Below the pieces are notes generated by a model. That model saw only the letters and a program-made list of their open reading frames with translations. It made no database searches and was not told the origin of the DNA. A stretch of 64,000 bases of DNA. It comes from Sphaerolaimus hirsutus (lineage: Eukaryota > Nematoda > Chromadorea > Monhysterida > Sphaerolaimidae). Positions 48,054 to 61,100 of the stretch are shown in pieces. The number at the start of each line of letters is the position of its first letter. Positions within the stretch are counted from its first letter, which is position 1. A program made the position numbers and the translations under genes. The stretch lies in the NCBI GenBank assembly GCA_964036195.1, contig OZ038454.1, forward strand, positions 1,364,001-1,428,000, in the 5' to 3' direction.

Positions 48054-48073
48054 TGGCGCAGCGAGCAGGGTGA
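48054..48073 (+). promoter_or_regulatory. BEL-2 primer binding site, tRNA-Ser type
   Basis: TGGCGCAGCGAGCAGGGTGA follows the LTR without a gap and is identical to the BEL-1 site, so both families use the same serine tRNA. Confidence 0.8.
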
Positions 48074-49309
48074 TTGCATGACATTGTGCTATCACCAAGC
48101 CGGAACGAACATTGTGCGGCAGTTGGCAGAACTTCAAAAGTCCTGCTGAACATCAATTGGCCTTGGCTGAGCGTTGGCTGTTGATTTGCAAACAGCATTG
48201 TGCCAAAGTCACGGCACTCCTGTCTACATCCTGGGAGCGGTTCTACACTCACGCGCGGAGGACACTGGAGTTCTGACAAGCCTGTCAGGATTTCAGGCAG
48301 CTTTCACCAGTGTTCTAGCAAGGTGCTAGACGCTGGGCGGCACCGGCATTTGACAAGGAGTCATTGTCAGACGGTGGTCAAACTTTCGCTGGACGCTCCT
48401 GGACATCTGGACGCCAGTGACCGCTCGCACGTCCTTCCTATGCCAAGGGAGGGTGACCTGACGGAGACAGGATCGCCACAGAGCCACGCTAGTCAAAGGG
48501 CTGTTTTTTTGGGCATTCGCGGAGGTCCCTCGCTCCACTGGGTTAGGGTGGACTCATACCTCGGAAGTGCAAAAGTAGGGGTATCAGTGTACAAAGGGCT
48601 GTAGCTGACAGAGGGCTGTAGCTGACAGAGAGTGGATTTGAAAACCAAGTATTAGGATACTTGGTAGCGTGTAGGGGCTTTGCGGAGCTCCCATCAAATA
48701 TACACGCTGTGCCTGCTCGGTACCATCAGATCAGACAGCACAAAAAGTGCCAGAATTCTGCATTGCACAGGCGCAATTGCAGAGCAGTGTACAGAAACAC
48801 TGCCCAGAATCAGAAAGTGCACCAGAGTGCACAGAAACGTGTCACAGGCGACACAGCAAGTGCAGCGCACTGCGCACAGCGGCACAGGAGCCGCTCAGGA
48901 AGCAAGTGGCCGGCGTGGTCACGGGCACACGGCAGGCCAGAAAGAGCACCAGAGCGCTCAGAAAAGTGTGTACGGACCCACTTCGGGTGCACACTAGTGT
49001 GTACGGACCCTCTTTGGGCGCACACTGCTGGGCACAGTATTGCTCAGTGGGATTTGACCGGTGTGTTGAAGTCAACGCGTGTAAACAATCATGTCAGGGG
49101 CTTTAGGAACACACCTGGTGCCAGTGCAGTAAAGGTCAACGCGTGTAAGCAATCACGTCAGGGGCCTGTAGGACTGCATTGGTATTGTGCGTGGCACAAC
49201 AAATCCGTGGTGCACAGAGAAGTGTACAGAAAGGCGCAGGGAAGCGTCACGAGCGTCACAGGCAACGCACTATAAAGAAAAACAGTGAAGGAAAATTCAT
49301 CAGCAAAAA
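48074..49309 (+). other. BEL-2 untranslated leader with internal repeats
   Basis: The 1.24-kb segment before the gag ATG contains GGGCTGTAGCTGACAGAG twice in tandem (48595-48630), GTGTACGGACCC twice (48968-49013), and a 31-bp direct repeat beginning GTCAACGCGTGTAA (49071-49101 and 49135-49165). An open frame at 48200-48604 exists but is Ser/His/Gly-rich without family features. Packaging signals or an internal ribosome entry site would be expected here. Confidence 0.5.
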
Positions 49310-52021
49310 ATGGTTTCACCAACGGGTCACATCAGAAAGACCCTGGGGCCAGCAAAGCACAGGGTGGACAGCAGATTGGCAAGAGAATTTGCCAAATATG
49401 ACCCAGAACTATTTGCGGAAGCATCAAAGGATGAGAAGAGAACAGAAATGAGAAGGGTGATTGCATCTATCAAACAGGAGGGTGCAAAATTGGAAAGTGC
49501 AATGACTGCAGTGAGAACTCAATTTGACGCATGGAGGGATGTAGTCAAGGACATTGACGAACCCGATCAGATGGAACAAGAACAGAAGATGTACCAAGAT
49601 TCATATGATGAATATGCAAATATGTCAGACTTGGTTACACAGAAAGTTGCAGCCATGAATGTGAACATTGAAGAGTTGCAAGACATGATCCAGCAACTGA
49701 GTGGAAGTACCATGTATGAAGTCAACACAGCATTCATACAGCAGATGGCTGCACAGATGGCTCTGACAGCTCAGGGAGCTGCTCCTGGGGCCAGTTCAAT
49801 CAATGCAAATACAGCAAAAAGAGTCAAATTGCAGAAACTGGAAGTTGAACAGTTTTCTGGGGAAATTGTCAAATTTCGGTCATGGTGGCAAATGTTTGAA
49901 TCTCACATCCACAATCAGACAGATTTGGAGGACATTTCCAAGTTCTCATACTTGAGGAGCTCGCTGAAGGGCTCAGCATTTGGCATGATCAGCGGATTGA
50001 GTGTGACAGCAGAAAATTATGCACCCGCAATTGCAATGCTCAAGAAGAGATGAGACCAGCCAGTTGTGGTCAGAAACACGCTGATGAGTAATATCATGAA
50101 GCTGCGACAGGCCAGGAATACCTGTCAGGACATGAGAATTTTGTTTGATGCAATTGAAAGGCTGCTCCAGCAGTTGGAGTCACTGGGTGAATCAGTGGAG
50201 CATCCAATGCTGTTGAGCCAGCTGCAACAGGAAGTGCCACCAGAGGTCCTCAGAGAAATCCAGAAGGAACAGGGAACTGAGGAAGCCTTGACGGTGGAAA
50301 AATTCAGAAAGCTGTTTGGCAAGCAGCTAGCGCTCAGTGAGGCTGTAAAGCACGCACAGCAAACTGAGGCTCCAGTGCAGCAATCGCGCCAGGGATTCGG
50401 AAATAATCCACGCGCACAGCAATTCAATAATCGGTTCCAAGGCAATGGGAATCGATTCAGAGGGCCAGAGAACCCAAGGACCAGCACAGGGAGCATGTCT
50501 GTGATCCAGAATGGTCAGAGTGCACCACAGGCTGGATTTATGAATCCTGGGAGACCGTGTGTGTTCTGCAATGACACACAGCAATTACACTTCAATGATA
50601 AGTGTCCAAAGTTCAAAACTGCCAGAGAAAGGAGAATTATTTTGTCAAAGGCAGAGCGATGCCTGAGATGCCTTCAGAAAGGGCATTATATGGCTCAATG
50701 TCAGTTTACGAGAAATTGTTTCTATTGCAAGTCCAATAGGCACCACGGTGCAGTGTGCCCAGAGAAATTTGGTGACAATGGCAATGGAAACGCTGGACGG
50801 CAAATTCCAGCATTCAGAGCAAATGGTCAACAGAATGGCCAGCAATCAGCGAACAATGGCAGAAAGTCTGTGCCGACGGTCGGTCGACCAGCACAGAGCC
50901 AACAGAGAAAGGCCACAGTGAATTGTGTCACTGTGGAAGAAGCTGGACCAGAAATGGTGGAGACAGAAACCATATCCAGCACAGTGGTTACAGAACTCAA
51001 TGCAAAGCAACAGAATACGTCAGTGAACCTGTCAGTAAACAGGAATATGTCAATGTTGATGACAGCCAGAACAGTGATTGAGGCTTCAGAAATGGATACA
51101 GAGGTGGAGCCTGAACAGCCACCGCTACAGATTCAAGCGTTCCTGGACACAGGATCCCAGGGAACGTACATGTCAGAGAAAGTGGCCAAGAAACTCAATT
51201 TGAAGAGTACAGGTGAACACCACATCCAGGTGTACACATTCGGAAATGAAAAGCCACACTATAAAGTAGTACAGCAAGTGGAATTCAGAATGCGGCTCAG
51301 AAATGGCCAGAAAGTTGATATGGTGGCTGATGTGGTCCCGACGTTGACCACAGAACAGATCAAAGTGCCTGTATCAGAACAGGACGAAAAGTACCTGCAA
51401 AAGTACTTCCCAAATGAGAGTTACTTTGCAGACAGAATTCCCAAGGAAAAAGGGACAGAGTGTATGTTCAAGCCAGATATTATTGTGGGCTTGAATTATT
51501 TCTGGGACTTGATGTCCAGAAACACCAGCACCACCAGACTTCCATCAGGATTGTATGTAATTCCATCGGAATTGGGATTACTGATGGGAGGTGGGCAGCT
51601 GACAAGCAACAGAAATCAATGGACCACAGATGGCGCATATCCGGTGGTGGTCAACACAATTGTACATCAAATTCAGAGAGAAAAGTGGTACGAGGAAGCA
51701 CCGTTGTCAATTGCTCCTGTACCAAATGTCAAAGATATGGACAGACTGGATACCATTGGCATAATGGATCAGCCAGACCTCGTCGAGGATGATGAGGCCA
51801 TCAAGCAATTCAATGAAAGTGTACAGAGAAACCCAGATGGACGGTACTCTGTAAAGTTCATGTACAAGCCGAATTTGCATGAACTCCCAGACAACAAAGC
51901 AATGGCGTTCAAGAGGTTCAGGTACCTCACCAACAGGCTCAAGAGAGACCCAGAATTACTGGAGAAAATTCAGGCAATCATGAAAGCCCAAGAGGAGCAA
52001 GGAGTAATTGAGAAAGTGTAA
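49310..52021 (+). CDS. BEL-2 gag, zinc knuckles and protease (two nonsense codons)
   Basis: ATG at 49310 (MVSPTGHIRKTLGP) opens the polyprotein. The N-terminal part has coiled-coil helices, then a DUF1759-type gag region (KFRSWWQMFESHIHNQ). Nucleocapsid knuckles follow (CVFCNDTQQLHFNDKC, CLRCLQKGHYMAQC, CFYCKSNRHHGAVC), then an Asn/Gln-rich linker and the protease DTG (AFLDTGSQGTYMSEK) near 51145. TGA at 50051-50053 replaces a sense codon of BEL-3, and TAA at 52019-52021 replaces CAA. Frame is otherwise kept, so this is a recently inactivated copy. Confidence 0.88.
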
Positions 52022-52030
52022 GAGGATATT

Positions 52031-53748
52031 ATGGATGGCAGAAAGTTCCATATTTTGCCTCATCAACCAGTAATAATGCCAGAGAAAACTACCACAAAGG
52101 TCAGAGAGGTATATGATGCCTCAGCAAAGCCACCAGGCATGCCAAGCTTGAATGAGTGCATGTACCGCGGTCCAGTGATACTACCGCAGCTGGTAGGGAT
52201 GCTGATGCGATTCCGATTGCATGGAATCGCACTGGTCGCAGACATAGAGAAAGCGTTTCTGCAGATCAGTCTGCAGGACAGTGACAGAGATGTGACAAGA
52301 TTTCTGTGGTACAAGGATCCCACGAAACCATCCATGGAGGACAACATTCAGATTTACAGATTTGCCAGAGTGCCATTTGGTATAATCTGCAGCCCAGTGC
52401 TGCTGGCGCTGACAGTCAGATACCACCTGAATCAAGCTGGCACAGAGAATGCAAAATTGATCGATGAAAATCTGTATGTGGATAATTTGATCCTCAGTGT
52501 GGACACAGAGCAGAAAGCAATTGAATTGTACCAGGAATCCAAAGTGCTGTTCACAGAGGCACAGATGAATCTGAGAGAGTGGAACAGCAACAATAAGAGC
52601 TTTACTTGGCAATTGGCAGAGTCAGATGTGGCCAAGGAAATTGTCACAACAGTCCTAGGAATGAAATGGGACGCAGAGAGCGACCAGATGTGGCTGAAAA
52701 CGCCAAAGACAGTTCAGCAATCACAATTATCAGAAACTGACCAGAAAATCAAACTTCCCACGAAAAGGACAGTTGCAAAGGTGACTGCGGGATGTTTTGA
52801 TCCAATGGGACTCGTCAGTCCTGTCCTATTGCCAGCAAAGAGATTTTTGCAGACGTTATGGCATTCAGGACCAAGTGCCAAAGAATGGGACACACCCCTG
52901 TCTGAGGAACAGACAGGAATTTGGCAACAATTGGAGACAGAATTGCTCAAAGTTGGACAGATCAAGTTCAACAGAAATTTGAATTATCAGAATGGTGCAG
53001 ATGCACAACTGCACATTTTCGTTGATGCCTCAACAATGGCATACAGCGCAGCGGCATACATATGCCAGAAAACAGAGAATGACAGCGGTACGTCAAGCCT
53101 GCTGTACTCCAGATTGAGACTCACTCCAAAGAAACCAGAAGTGACAATTCCACGGCTGGAATTGTTAGCAATGTTGATCGGCAGCAGAATGTCAAAGTTT
53201 ATTCACAGAGAGCTCAAGGACGTCAAATTCAGTCAGACAGTCGTATGGTCAGATTCAACCTGTTGTCTGAAGTGGCTGACAACTGCGAAGCCACTGGCAT
53301 GTTTTGTCAAGAATAGATTGGATGAAATCAGGAAAATTCAGAGTGAGACAGAGAACATGCACATCAGACACATCGCAGGACTGGAGAACCCAGCTGACAT
53401 GGCCACAAGAGGTATGAATATGTCAGAATTGGAGGGCAGTAACCTGTGGTGGAAGGGACCAGAATGGCTGATGACTGGAGAGTGGCCTGAGCCGAAAATG
53501 GAGCCAGTTACGCCAGAAATAATGGCAGAAATCAAGAAAGAAGAGCTCAAGTTCCCAAAAGCCAGTCCAATTTACCTGGGTACCACACAGCAAGTGGTCA
53601 GTGACCCAGATGCCAGCAATGAGCAAGCTGATGAAAGCAAGCAAAGCAATCCATTGGGAATTGAGATTCAGAGATTCTCATCACTGACAAAATTACTGGA
53701 TGCAACAGTATACGTGATGAGATTTGTGCGACAGATGCACAAAAAGCG
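52031..53748 (+). CDS. BEL-2 reverse transcriptase and RNase H, truncated
   Basis: In the same frame as gag-protease. RT motifs are VADIEKAFLQISLQ and the catalytic YVDN near 52476. The Pao/peptidase A17-type RNase H has HIFVDASTMAYSAAAYI and WSDSTCCLKWL. The frame runs 27 codons into the BEL-3 LTR before a stop at 53825-53827. Integrase and envelope are missing from this side of the insertion. Confidence 0.9.
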
Positions 53749-55077
53749 TGTGATGAAGCCACCGAAGTCAGCGTCTTCTACCACCGAATCCGGCTGCTTC
53801 AAGACCGTAGTGAGGAACGGCCTTTAGAGTGGTTGATTTCCCGTTGTTGCCGAACGTCCACTTGTCGACAGCCAAGTTGAGTTTATTTCGTAGTTGTGTG
53901 TTGAAAAGGGGTTTCGAGATTGTTTCAGGTACTTTATTTTGATCAGATACAGCGTGTTACAAAAGCGCAAAACCTAGCGAGCTTCCTAGTCGAAGTTTCT
54001 ATCGCTAGCTTATTTTGTTCACTTGGGGTGAGTCCGCAGACTGCAGACTTGAGTTGGGTCAGAAGACTGAAGTAAAAACTTCCAAGTAGCTAAGATACGG
54101 AAATCACGTATAGAAAAACAGTTACAGTAATTTCCTAATATGAATGCACAAATAAACCACTAATATAACAATAAAACACAATTGACCGAAACAGTTGGCT
54201 TAATTTTCGCGTGCATACATTCAAATAATTATGGTAAAGAAATACCAGGTACAAATTGGGTTAATAGAAAACTATTAATCTTACGAGGTGCGAAGTCGGC
54301 AAACTCGGCCGATTTACTAATTTGCTTCAATTTGTCAGAAAACATTGACGCACATTGGAACTAATAAAATAGGGTTCGAAAACTGTAAATAGTAGTGTAA
54401 ATGTTCCTAATGACGTAAATAGAGCTGGGTATATTCGATATAATAATAGTAATCACTTTCTGGAAACGTATATTTTATAATGGATAAATTGGGACTTATT
54501 CGAGGTAAATGGGTATTGTAATTGAGCAGGGTTTATAATATATTCAGCTTGAGCAGGGTATTATAGATAATGTCAAAGTAAAATAATATAACTGATGAAC
54601 AGGGTTATAATAATTATGCCTACGCGAAGGGCTTTGTAAACACGCACAGTAAATGCTAGTTGCACACAGGGCACTATTTCTCCATTAGGACGCTGGCCTA
54701 GATAATTATGCAGCACGTAAATATTTACAAGATTTGACTTTTGTAAACTGCAAGTAAACTATGCAAATGTATATATAATCATGATCAGAAAATTACGGCG
54801 AGTTGAATGAGCCTAATTTTATATTAATACACCTAATAACAACTTATTTGACTTTTTAATCTAAACATTCCACATAAACCTATCAATAACTTATAGAACA
54901 CTTTCCTAATCGAATATTCTCCATGGGTAAATAATATAGTGCAGGAAATACAATTTGCGTGGTAAATAAATATAGTGCATGAAAAGTAAATAGTGCAAAT
55001 AAGTAAATGTGCGAATATGAACCTAATTATCAATTCTCTGTATTTCTTTATCCATCCATTTTGCCACGGTCAGCACA
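53749..55077 (-). repeat. BEL-3 3' LTR (1329 bp)
   Basis: On the minus strand it begins TGTGCTGACCGTGGC at 55077 and ends CATCACA at 53749, the same termini as the BEL-2 LTR. The boundary against BEL-2 pol sequence is sharp (AAAAAGCG|TGTGATG). A short CCCGGAG purine stretch precedes it at 55078-55084. Confidence 0.9.
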
Positions 55078-55119
55078 CTCCGGGCGGAAGAGTTGCTGCA
55101 CCCCGTTGTTGCAGCAACG

Positions 55120-58100
55120 TCACATGTTGGTGGTGGTGGGCGCCAAAGTGATGAGTGGCGTTTCCACAGTCGCCTCGGTGGTGAACGTGGTCGTGCGCGA
55201 AGTCGTGGGTGTGCGTGAAGTTGCAGGTCCGGTTGCTGGTGATGCCAACGCCGACCTAGCCTGATGATGAAGCAGGTAGTTGCCCGTATCGCTTCCTGCG
55301 CGTTCGCGTGTGGTGAATTTGCGGATATCAGGCATGTGAACACTGTCTCTGTTCATGGCTTTGACTTGTCCCTCATCAGCTGAACTTTCATCTGGCTGAA
55401 CGTATGCTGATAGTGACTTTGCCATTCTGTCCTCTGTTTCTGCTCTCCTGGCAAATCTGACGGACTGTGTTGAGTTGGATCTGGCTCTCCTCTTAATTGC
55501 TGGTCTCAACTCTGTCTTGCGCACTTTCCTTTGTGGATAATTGGGCTCTTTCTGAGTTGATTTCTTGATAGTGTATCTGATGGCTCTGAAGCATAGCCAT
55601 ATGCACTTGAATGGACACACTATGCATTTCCATATGCATGTGTATACGCATGGTGGAATCACTGGCTTCCCTGTGGCAATTCTCCAATTGTACCATAGGT
55701 ATCCTGCAGCTACAATTCCAGTTATCAGGATTGTGATCCCTAGCAGCATTGCGATTGTGTTGATGATCACTTGAAAGGGTCCTTTCAACATTCCTCCCAT
55801 AAAGTTAGTGTACCCTTTTGATACTCCAGATATATAATGACCATATGCTTTGCCGATTCCTGCTGCTGTCTGTCCAATTCCAGCTCCAATGCCTTCTATT
55901 GAATTTCTGATCACTCTGGGATCCAATGACATATCTGCTGTGTAATCGATCAACTGGTTCTGCACATGCTCCAAATTCTGTAGTCTCTGAATCTGGCCTC
56001 TGACATCCATGAAATTGGTCGCTCTGTTGACAATGTTGGTGAACAGGTGAGGCGCATCAAACGTGAAGGCCTGCCACTGTCCTTTCCATGTCATTTCGAT
56101 TGGAGTCTCTGTGACATGCACCATTCCATGTGCGGACTTCCACTGTCCATGTTCATTTCTGTACAGGTGCGGTGTGGTGTGGCTGCAGTCCTCTTCTGGT
56201 GATTTCTCCACCAAGTCTCTGCTGCCTGGGCTCTTGAACCACAAGGGCCCGTCTTTGTCCAATCTCATTGGTGTGTACTTGTAACATGTCTCTCCCACTT
56301 TTCCCGTTTGATAAATTATGTATGGATGCACTTCCTTGCATTCCCAAAACATAATTGCTTCTCCAGCCCATTCTGCATGAACATCCTGTCTTCCCAGCAT
56401 GGCTCGAATTCCCAGTGTTGGATCGATGCGGAAAAGCTGAGTCAACATGTCCAGCTGGTTCTTGCGAAGTTGACATAGCTGATGCCATACAATCGCAAAT
56501 TGTGCCTGAGTCATTTCTCTGACCACATGTTGCAGGAACTGAAACTTGGAGTTTCTGTCGTCCAATCTGGCATACAATGTTCCACTGATTGTCGACTCTC
56601 TTGCCTCCACTATCTTTCCTGGCATTGCCCATTCTACAGGCACATCTTCTCTTCTGTCAAACTGGATGAATACACCTCCTTGATCAGTGTAGTATGTGTC
56701 TCCCGGAACACATTCTGAACCAATTGGTCTCTTTGTCTTGTTGCTGTGGGAGTATGCTGCTTGCAATTTTGACACAATAATTGTCTGGCCAGATATTTCT
56801 GATTTGAATCTGCCAATTCTCTCGTATGCACATTGATGCTTGAAGTTCTCTGTATTCCACACTGTAATTCCATAATTGTGGTCTCTGCAATGTCCCATCA
56901 TGGCTCTGCACTGGCTGAAATCTTGCAAGTCGCTGATTACAGTCTTTCCATCAAGTGAAGCCACGGTTCCTTCTTCCATGTAGAAGTTACTGACAACATT
57001 TTCTTTGTCATGACAACACCATGAATATTCCACATTCAAGGTTTGATTAGTTGTCCACACTCTGGGCTCCATTTCCACCAAAGGTGTTCCTCTGAACATC
57101 TTGTGAATTCTTGCATAGTTACAGGCTACCACGCCAACTTGCTGGTATTTCTCAAAATTGCCTGTAATGCCTTTTGCTCCCCAGAAACTGGTGTGTGTGA
57201 TGATTTCTTTGATTCTGATGTAGCATCTGTATGCTTTCTCTTTCTGTGGAATCTGTCTCTGTGCGTAAAGTGTAACTTTCATTGCCTTGACAAAATTCCT
57301 TGGTGGGATATGGCACTGCACTTCTTCAGGAACTGTAAGCGCATGTCCATGCCTTCCACTGGTGCAAATTTGATACTTCTGGCTTTGTGAGCTGATCACC
57401 TGTTCCACAGGATGATCTTTGATTGCATCCTTGAATCTCTCATAAGTCTGCATTTCTCTGACAGATTTTGGTGGCCATTCTGAAGGCAAAGGCGGCAATC
57501 CATGATGCGCTGCCAATGATGGTGGCCTTACTGTCGAGGTTTCTAGAACATATGTTCTGGAAAATACTTCGCTGTAAGCCTTGCCGGCTTCTCTCAGTGT
57601 TGCTGACTCTGACATGCCTGTCAGCATCAACACCATGCACAGCATTCCAATCACTAGATTGCTGGTGGTTGCTGTGGCCTTCCCTGTTGCACTCCTCAGG
57701 ACTCTATCTGATGCTGAGTTCCTCTGAGCAGGGTTTTGTACAGAGTCTCTGTTCGAGCTCTGATTTCTAATATGTTTCTGGACAATTGCTGGGTCCAGTA
57801 AATCCACTTTGACTGTCACTGCTGTCTCTGGGATATCCATTGTCTTTGAATTGATTTCCAACGGATACAATTGATTGAGTGGTCTGCTGACCACATTTCT
57901 GTTGGCAGTTCTGACTTTTGCTGAGCGAATCTGTCCATCTTTGCTGGATTCTAACTGCTCGATGCGACCCATCCTCCATGCACCTCTGGGCATGTTCTCT
58001 TCATAAATCAGCACAACTTCATTCACTTTGGGTTCTTGAGTCGCTGTCAACCTGCCATGTTTGTGCGTCACCTGAGTTCTTTCCCTCAAGCTTGGGATAT

Positions 58101-61100
58101 ACTCTTGATGCCACAAGTCCCAGAACTTATCCAAAGTTTGCTGGGTTGTCTCCCAATATTTCTGCAGTTTCGCTGCGTTATCCATTCTGGGCACAAATTC
58201 TCCATCTTTGTCTGCGTCAAACTGTGGTGCTCCAATCTGACCTTCCCCTGTCAGGAAATCTTTTGGCGTCAGCACTCTGAGGCTCTTTACATCACCATAG
58301 ATGTAAGAGATTGGCCTGCTGTTGATCACTGCCTCGACTTCTGGCAGAAGTGTCAACAATTCTTGCAGGGCTAACATTCTGTGCCCCACAGCTGCCTTGA
58401 AATGTTTCTTGGTGATGCCCACCATTCTCTCATAGACTCCTCCCTGCCACGGTGCCATAGGAGTAGTCATGTTCCATTGGATTTGTTGCTGTGAGCAGTA
58501 AGTCTGTACTGCTCCACTTTTGACCATTTCTGACCATTCTTTCCCAGTATTAATGGCCTTGTCAGTGCTTGAGCTGAGCACTTTCTCTGTCAATTTGAAT
58601 TGCGTCGCATTGTCTGAAATCACTGCCTCAGGCTTTCCACGCCTGGCGATGAATCTCCTGACTGCATTCAGGAATTCCTGTGCTGTCATGTCCAGCACAC
58701 TTTCCAGGTGAACTGCACGTGTCACCATGCATGTGAACAAACAGATCCACATTTTCCTGTGATCTTTGTCCACTTTGTACCAAACTGGTCCCAAATAATC
58801 CAAACCCGTGTACTGGAACGGTCTAGCTCTCTGAACTCTAGTTTCTGGCAAATTTGGCATTGGTGGAAGCTGGTAAGGCTTCGCTCCCAATTTCTTACAG
58901 GTTGGGCAGGTTCTCGTCACATTGTAGATCACCCGTCTGCCCTGTGTAATCCAGTACTTTTGTCTGATCTCTGCCAATGTATGTTGCACTCCTGCGTGCA
59001 TCAATTTCTCATGCTGGTCTCTGACGATCAGCTGAGTCACTGTAGCCGTTGCTGGCAACAGTATGAGTGGCACTGTGACCTTCTGTGGGTCTGTATGCTC
59101 CATTCTGCCGTGGCACTTCAGGATTTCATCCTGATGCATTTGCACATTGAGCCATTTGATCAACTGCTGGTCTGCAGCTGTTTTCTTGCCACTCTGGCTG
59201 CCTCTACTGTGGCTTGTTGCCAGAATCTCTGCCACTCCTTTGTAATGATTCTGTTGCGTCACTTTGATCCAGTATTTCAATGCAATTTCTCTCTCTTCAA
59301 TGCTGATAATTCCCTGTGGTTTCATTGTACCACAGATACTTTTCATGATTTCTGACAATCCATTCTGACTGTCATTTTTGCTGCGCTTTTTGTGCATCTG
59401 TCGCACAAATCTCATCACGTATACTGTTGCATCCAGTAACTTTGTCAGTGATGAGAATCTCTGAATCTCAATTCCCAATGGGTTGCTTTGCTTGCTTTCA
59501 TCAGCTTGCACATTGCTGGCATCTGGGTCACTGACCACTTGCTGTGTGGTACCCAGGTAAATTGGACTGGCCTTTGGGAACTTGAGCTCTTCTTTCTTGA
59601 TTTCTGCCATTACTTCTGGCGTAACTGGCTCCACTTTCGGCTCTGGCCACTCTCCAGTCATTAGCCATTCTGGCCCCTTCCACCACAGGTTACTGCCTTC
59701 CAACTCTGACATATTCATGCCTCTTGTGGCCATGTCAGCTGGGTTCTCCAGTCCTGCGATGTGTCTGATGTGCATGTTCTCTGTCTCGCTCTGAATTTTC
59801 CTGATTTCATCCAATCTGTTCTTGACAAAACATGCCAGTGGCTTTGCGGTTGTCAGCCACTTCAGACAACAGGTTGAATCTGACCATACAACTGTTTGAC
59901 TGAATTTGACGTCCTTGAGCTCTTTGTGAATAAACTTTGACATTCTGCTGCCGATCAACATTGCTAACAATTCCAGCCGTGGAATTGTCACTTCTGGTTT
60001 CTTTGGAGCGAGTCTCAATCTGGAGTACAGCAGGCTTGACGTGCCGCTGTCATTTTCTGTTTTCTGGCATATGTATGCCGCTGCGCTGTATGCCATTGCT
60101 GAGGCATCGACGAAGATGTGCAGTTGTGCATCTGCACCACTCTGATAATTCAAATTTCTGTTGAACTTGATCTGTCCAACTTTGAGCAATTCTGTCTCTA
60201 ATTGCTGCCAAATTGCTGTCTGTTCCTCAGACAGGGGAGTATCCCACTCTTTGGCACTTGGTCCTGAATGCCATAACGTTTGCAAAAATCTCTTTGCTGG
60301 CAGTAGGACAGGACTGACGAGTCCCATTGGATCAAAACATCCCGCAGTCACCTTTGCAACTGTCCTTTTCGTGGGAAGTTTGATTTTCTGGTCAGTTTCT
60401 GATAATTGTGATTGCTGAATTGTCTTTGGCGTTTTCAGCCACATCTGGTCGCTTTCTATGTCCCATTTCATTCCTAGGACTGTTGTGACAATTTCTTTGG
60501 CTACATCTGACTCTGCCAATTGCCAAGTAAAGCTCTTATTGTTGCTGTTCCATTCTCTCAGATTCATCTGTGCCTCTGTGAACAGCACTTTGGACTCCTG
60601 GTACAATTCAATTGCTTTCTGCTCTGTGTCCACACTGAGGATCAAATTATCCACATACAGATTTTCATCGATCAATTTTGCATTTTCTGTGCCAGCTTGA
60701 TTCAGGTGGTATCTGACTGTCAGCGCCAGCAGCGCTGGACTGCAGATTATTCCAAATGGCACTCTGGCAAATCTGTAAATCTGAATGTTGTCCTCCATAG
60801 ATGGTTTCGTGGGATCCTTGTACCACAGAAATCTTGTCACATCTCTGTCACTGTCCTGCAGACTAATCTGCAGAAAAGCCTTTTCTATGTCTGCGACCAG
60901 TGCAATTCCATGCAACCGGAATCGCATCAGCATCCCTACCAGCTGTGGTAGTATCACTGGACCGCGGTACATGCACTCATTCAAGCTTGGCATGCCTGGC
61001 GGTTTTGCTGAGGCATCATATACCTCTCTGACCTTTGTGGTAGTTTTCTCTGGCGTTATCACTGGTTGATGAGGCAATATATGGAACTTTCTGCCATCCA

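Larger units (their letters stand above)
46738..53748 (+). mobile_element. BEL-2: BEL/Pao retrotransposon, 3' part displaced by BEL-3
   Basis: It has a 5' LTR (46738-48053), primer site, 1.26-kb leader, then gag, zinc knuckles, protease, RT and RNase H in one frame with two nonsense codons. The sequence stops in pol at 53748, exactly where the terminal TGTGATG of the BEL-3 LTR begins. The rest of pol, envelope and 3' LTR would lie beyond the far end of BEL-3, outside the window. Confidence 0.9.

Noticed and set aside
48200-48604. A 134-codon frame in the BEL-2 leader as an upstream gene
   Set aside because: Composition is Ser/His/Gly-rich without motifs, and leader reading frames of this length are expected by chance; not annotated as CDS.
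34064-50053. Alternative genetic code with TGA as sense, suggested by several in-frame TGA codons
   Set aside because: The intact BEL-3 frame ends at TGA and TAA interruptions also occur; decay or readthrough is enough.
53741-55077. Autointegration of a single BEL element as the origin of the inverted structure
   Set aside because: The inverted LTR is clearly diverged from the BEL-2 LTR and is followed by a complete, separate coding region, so insertion of a second element is simpler.
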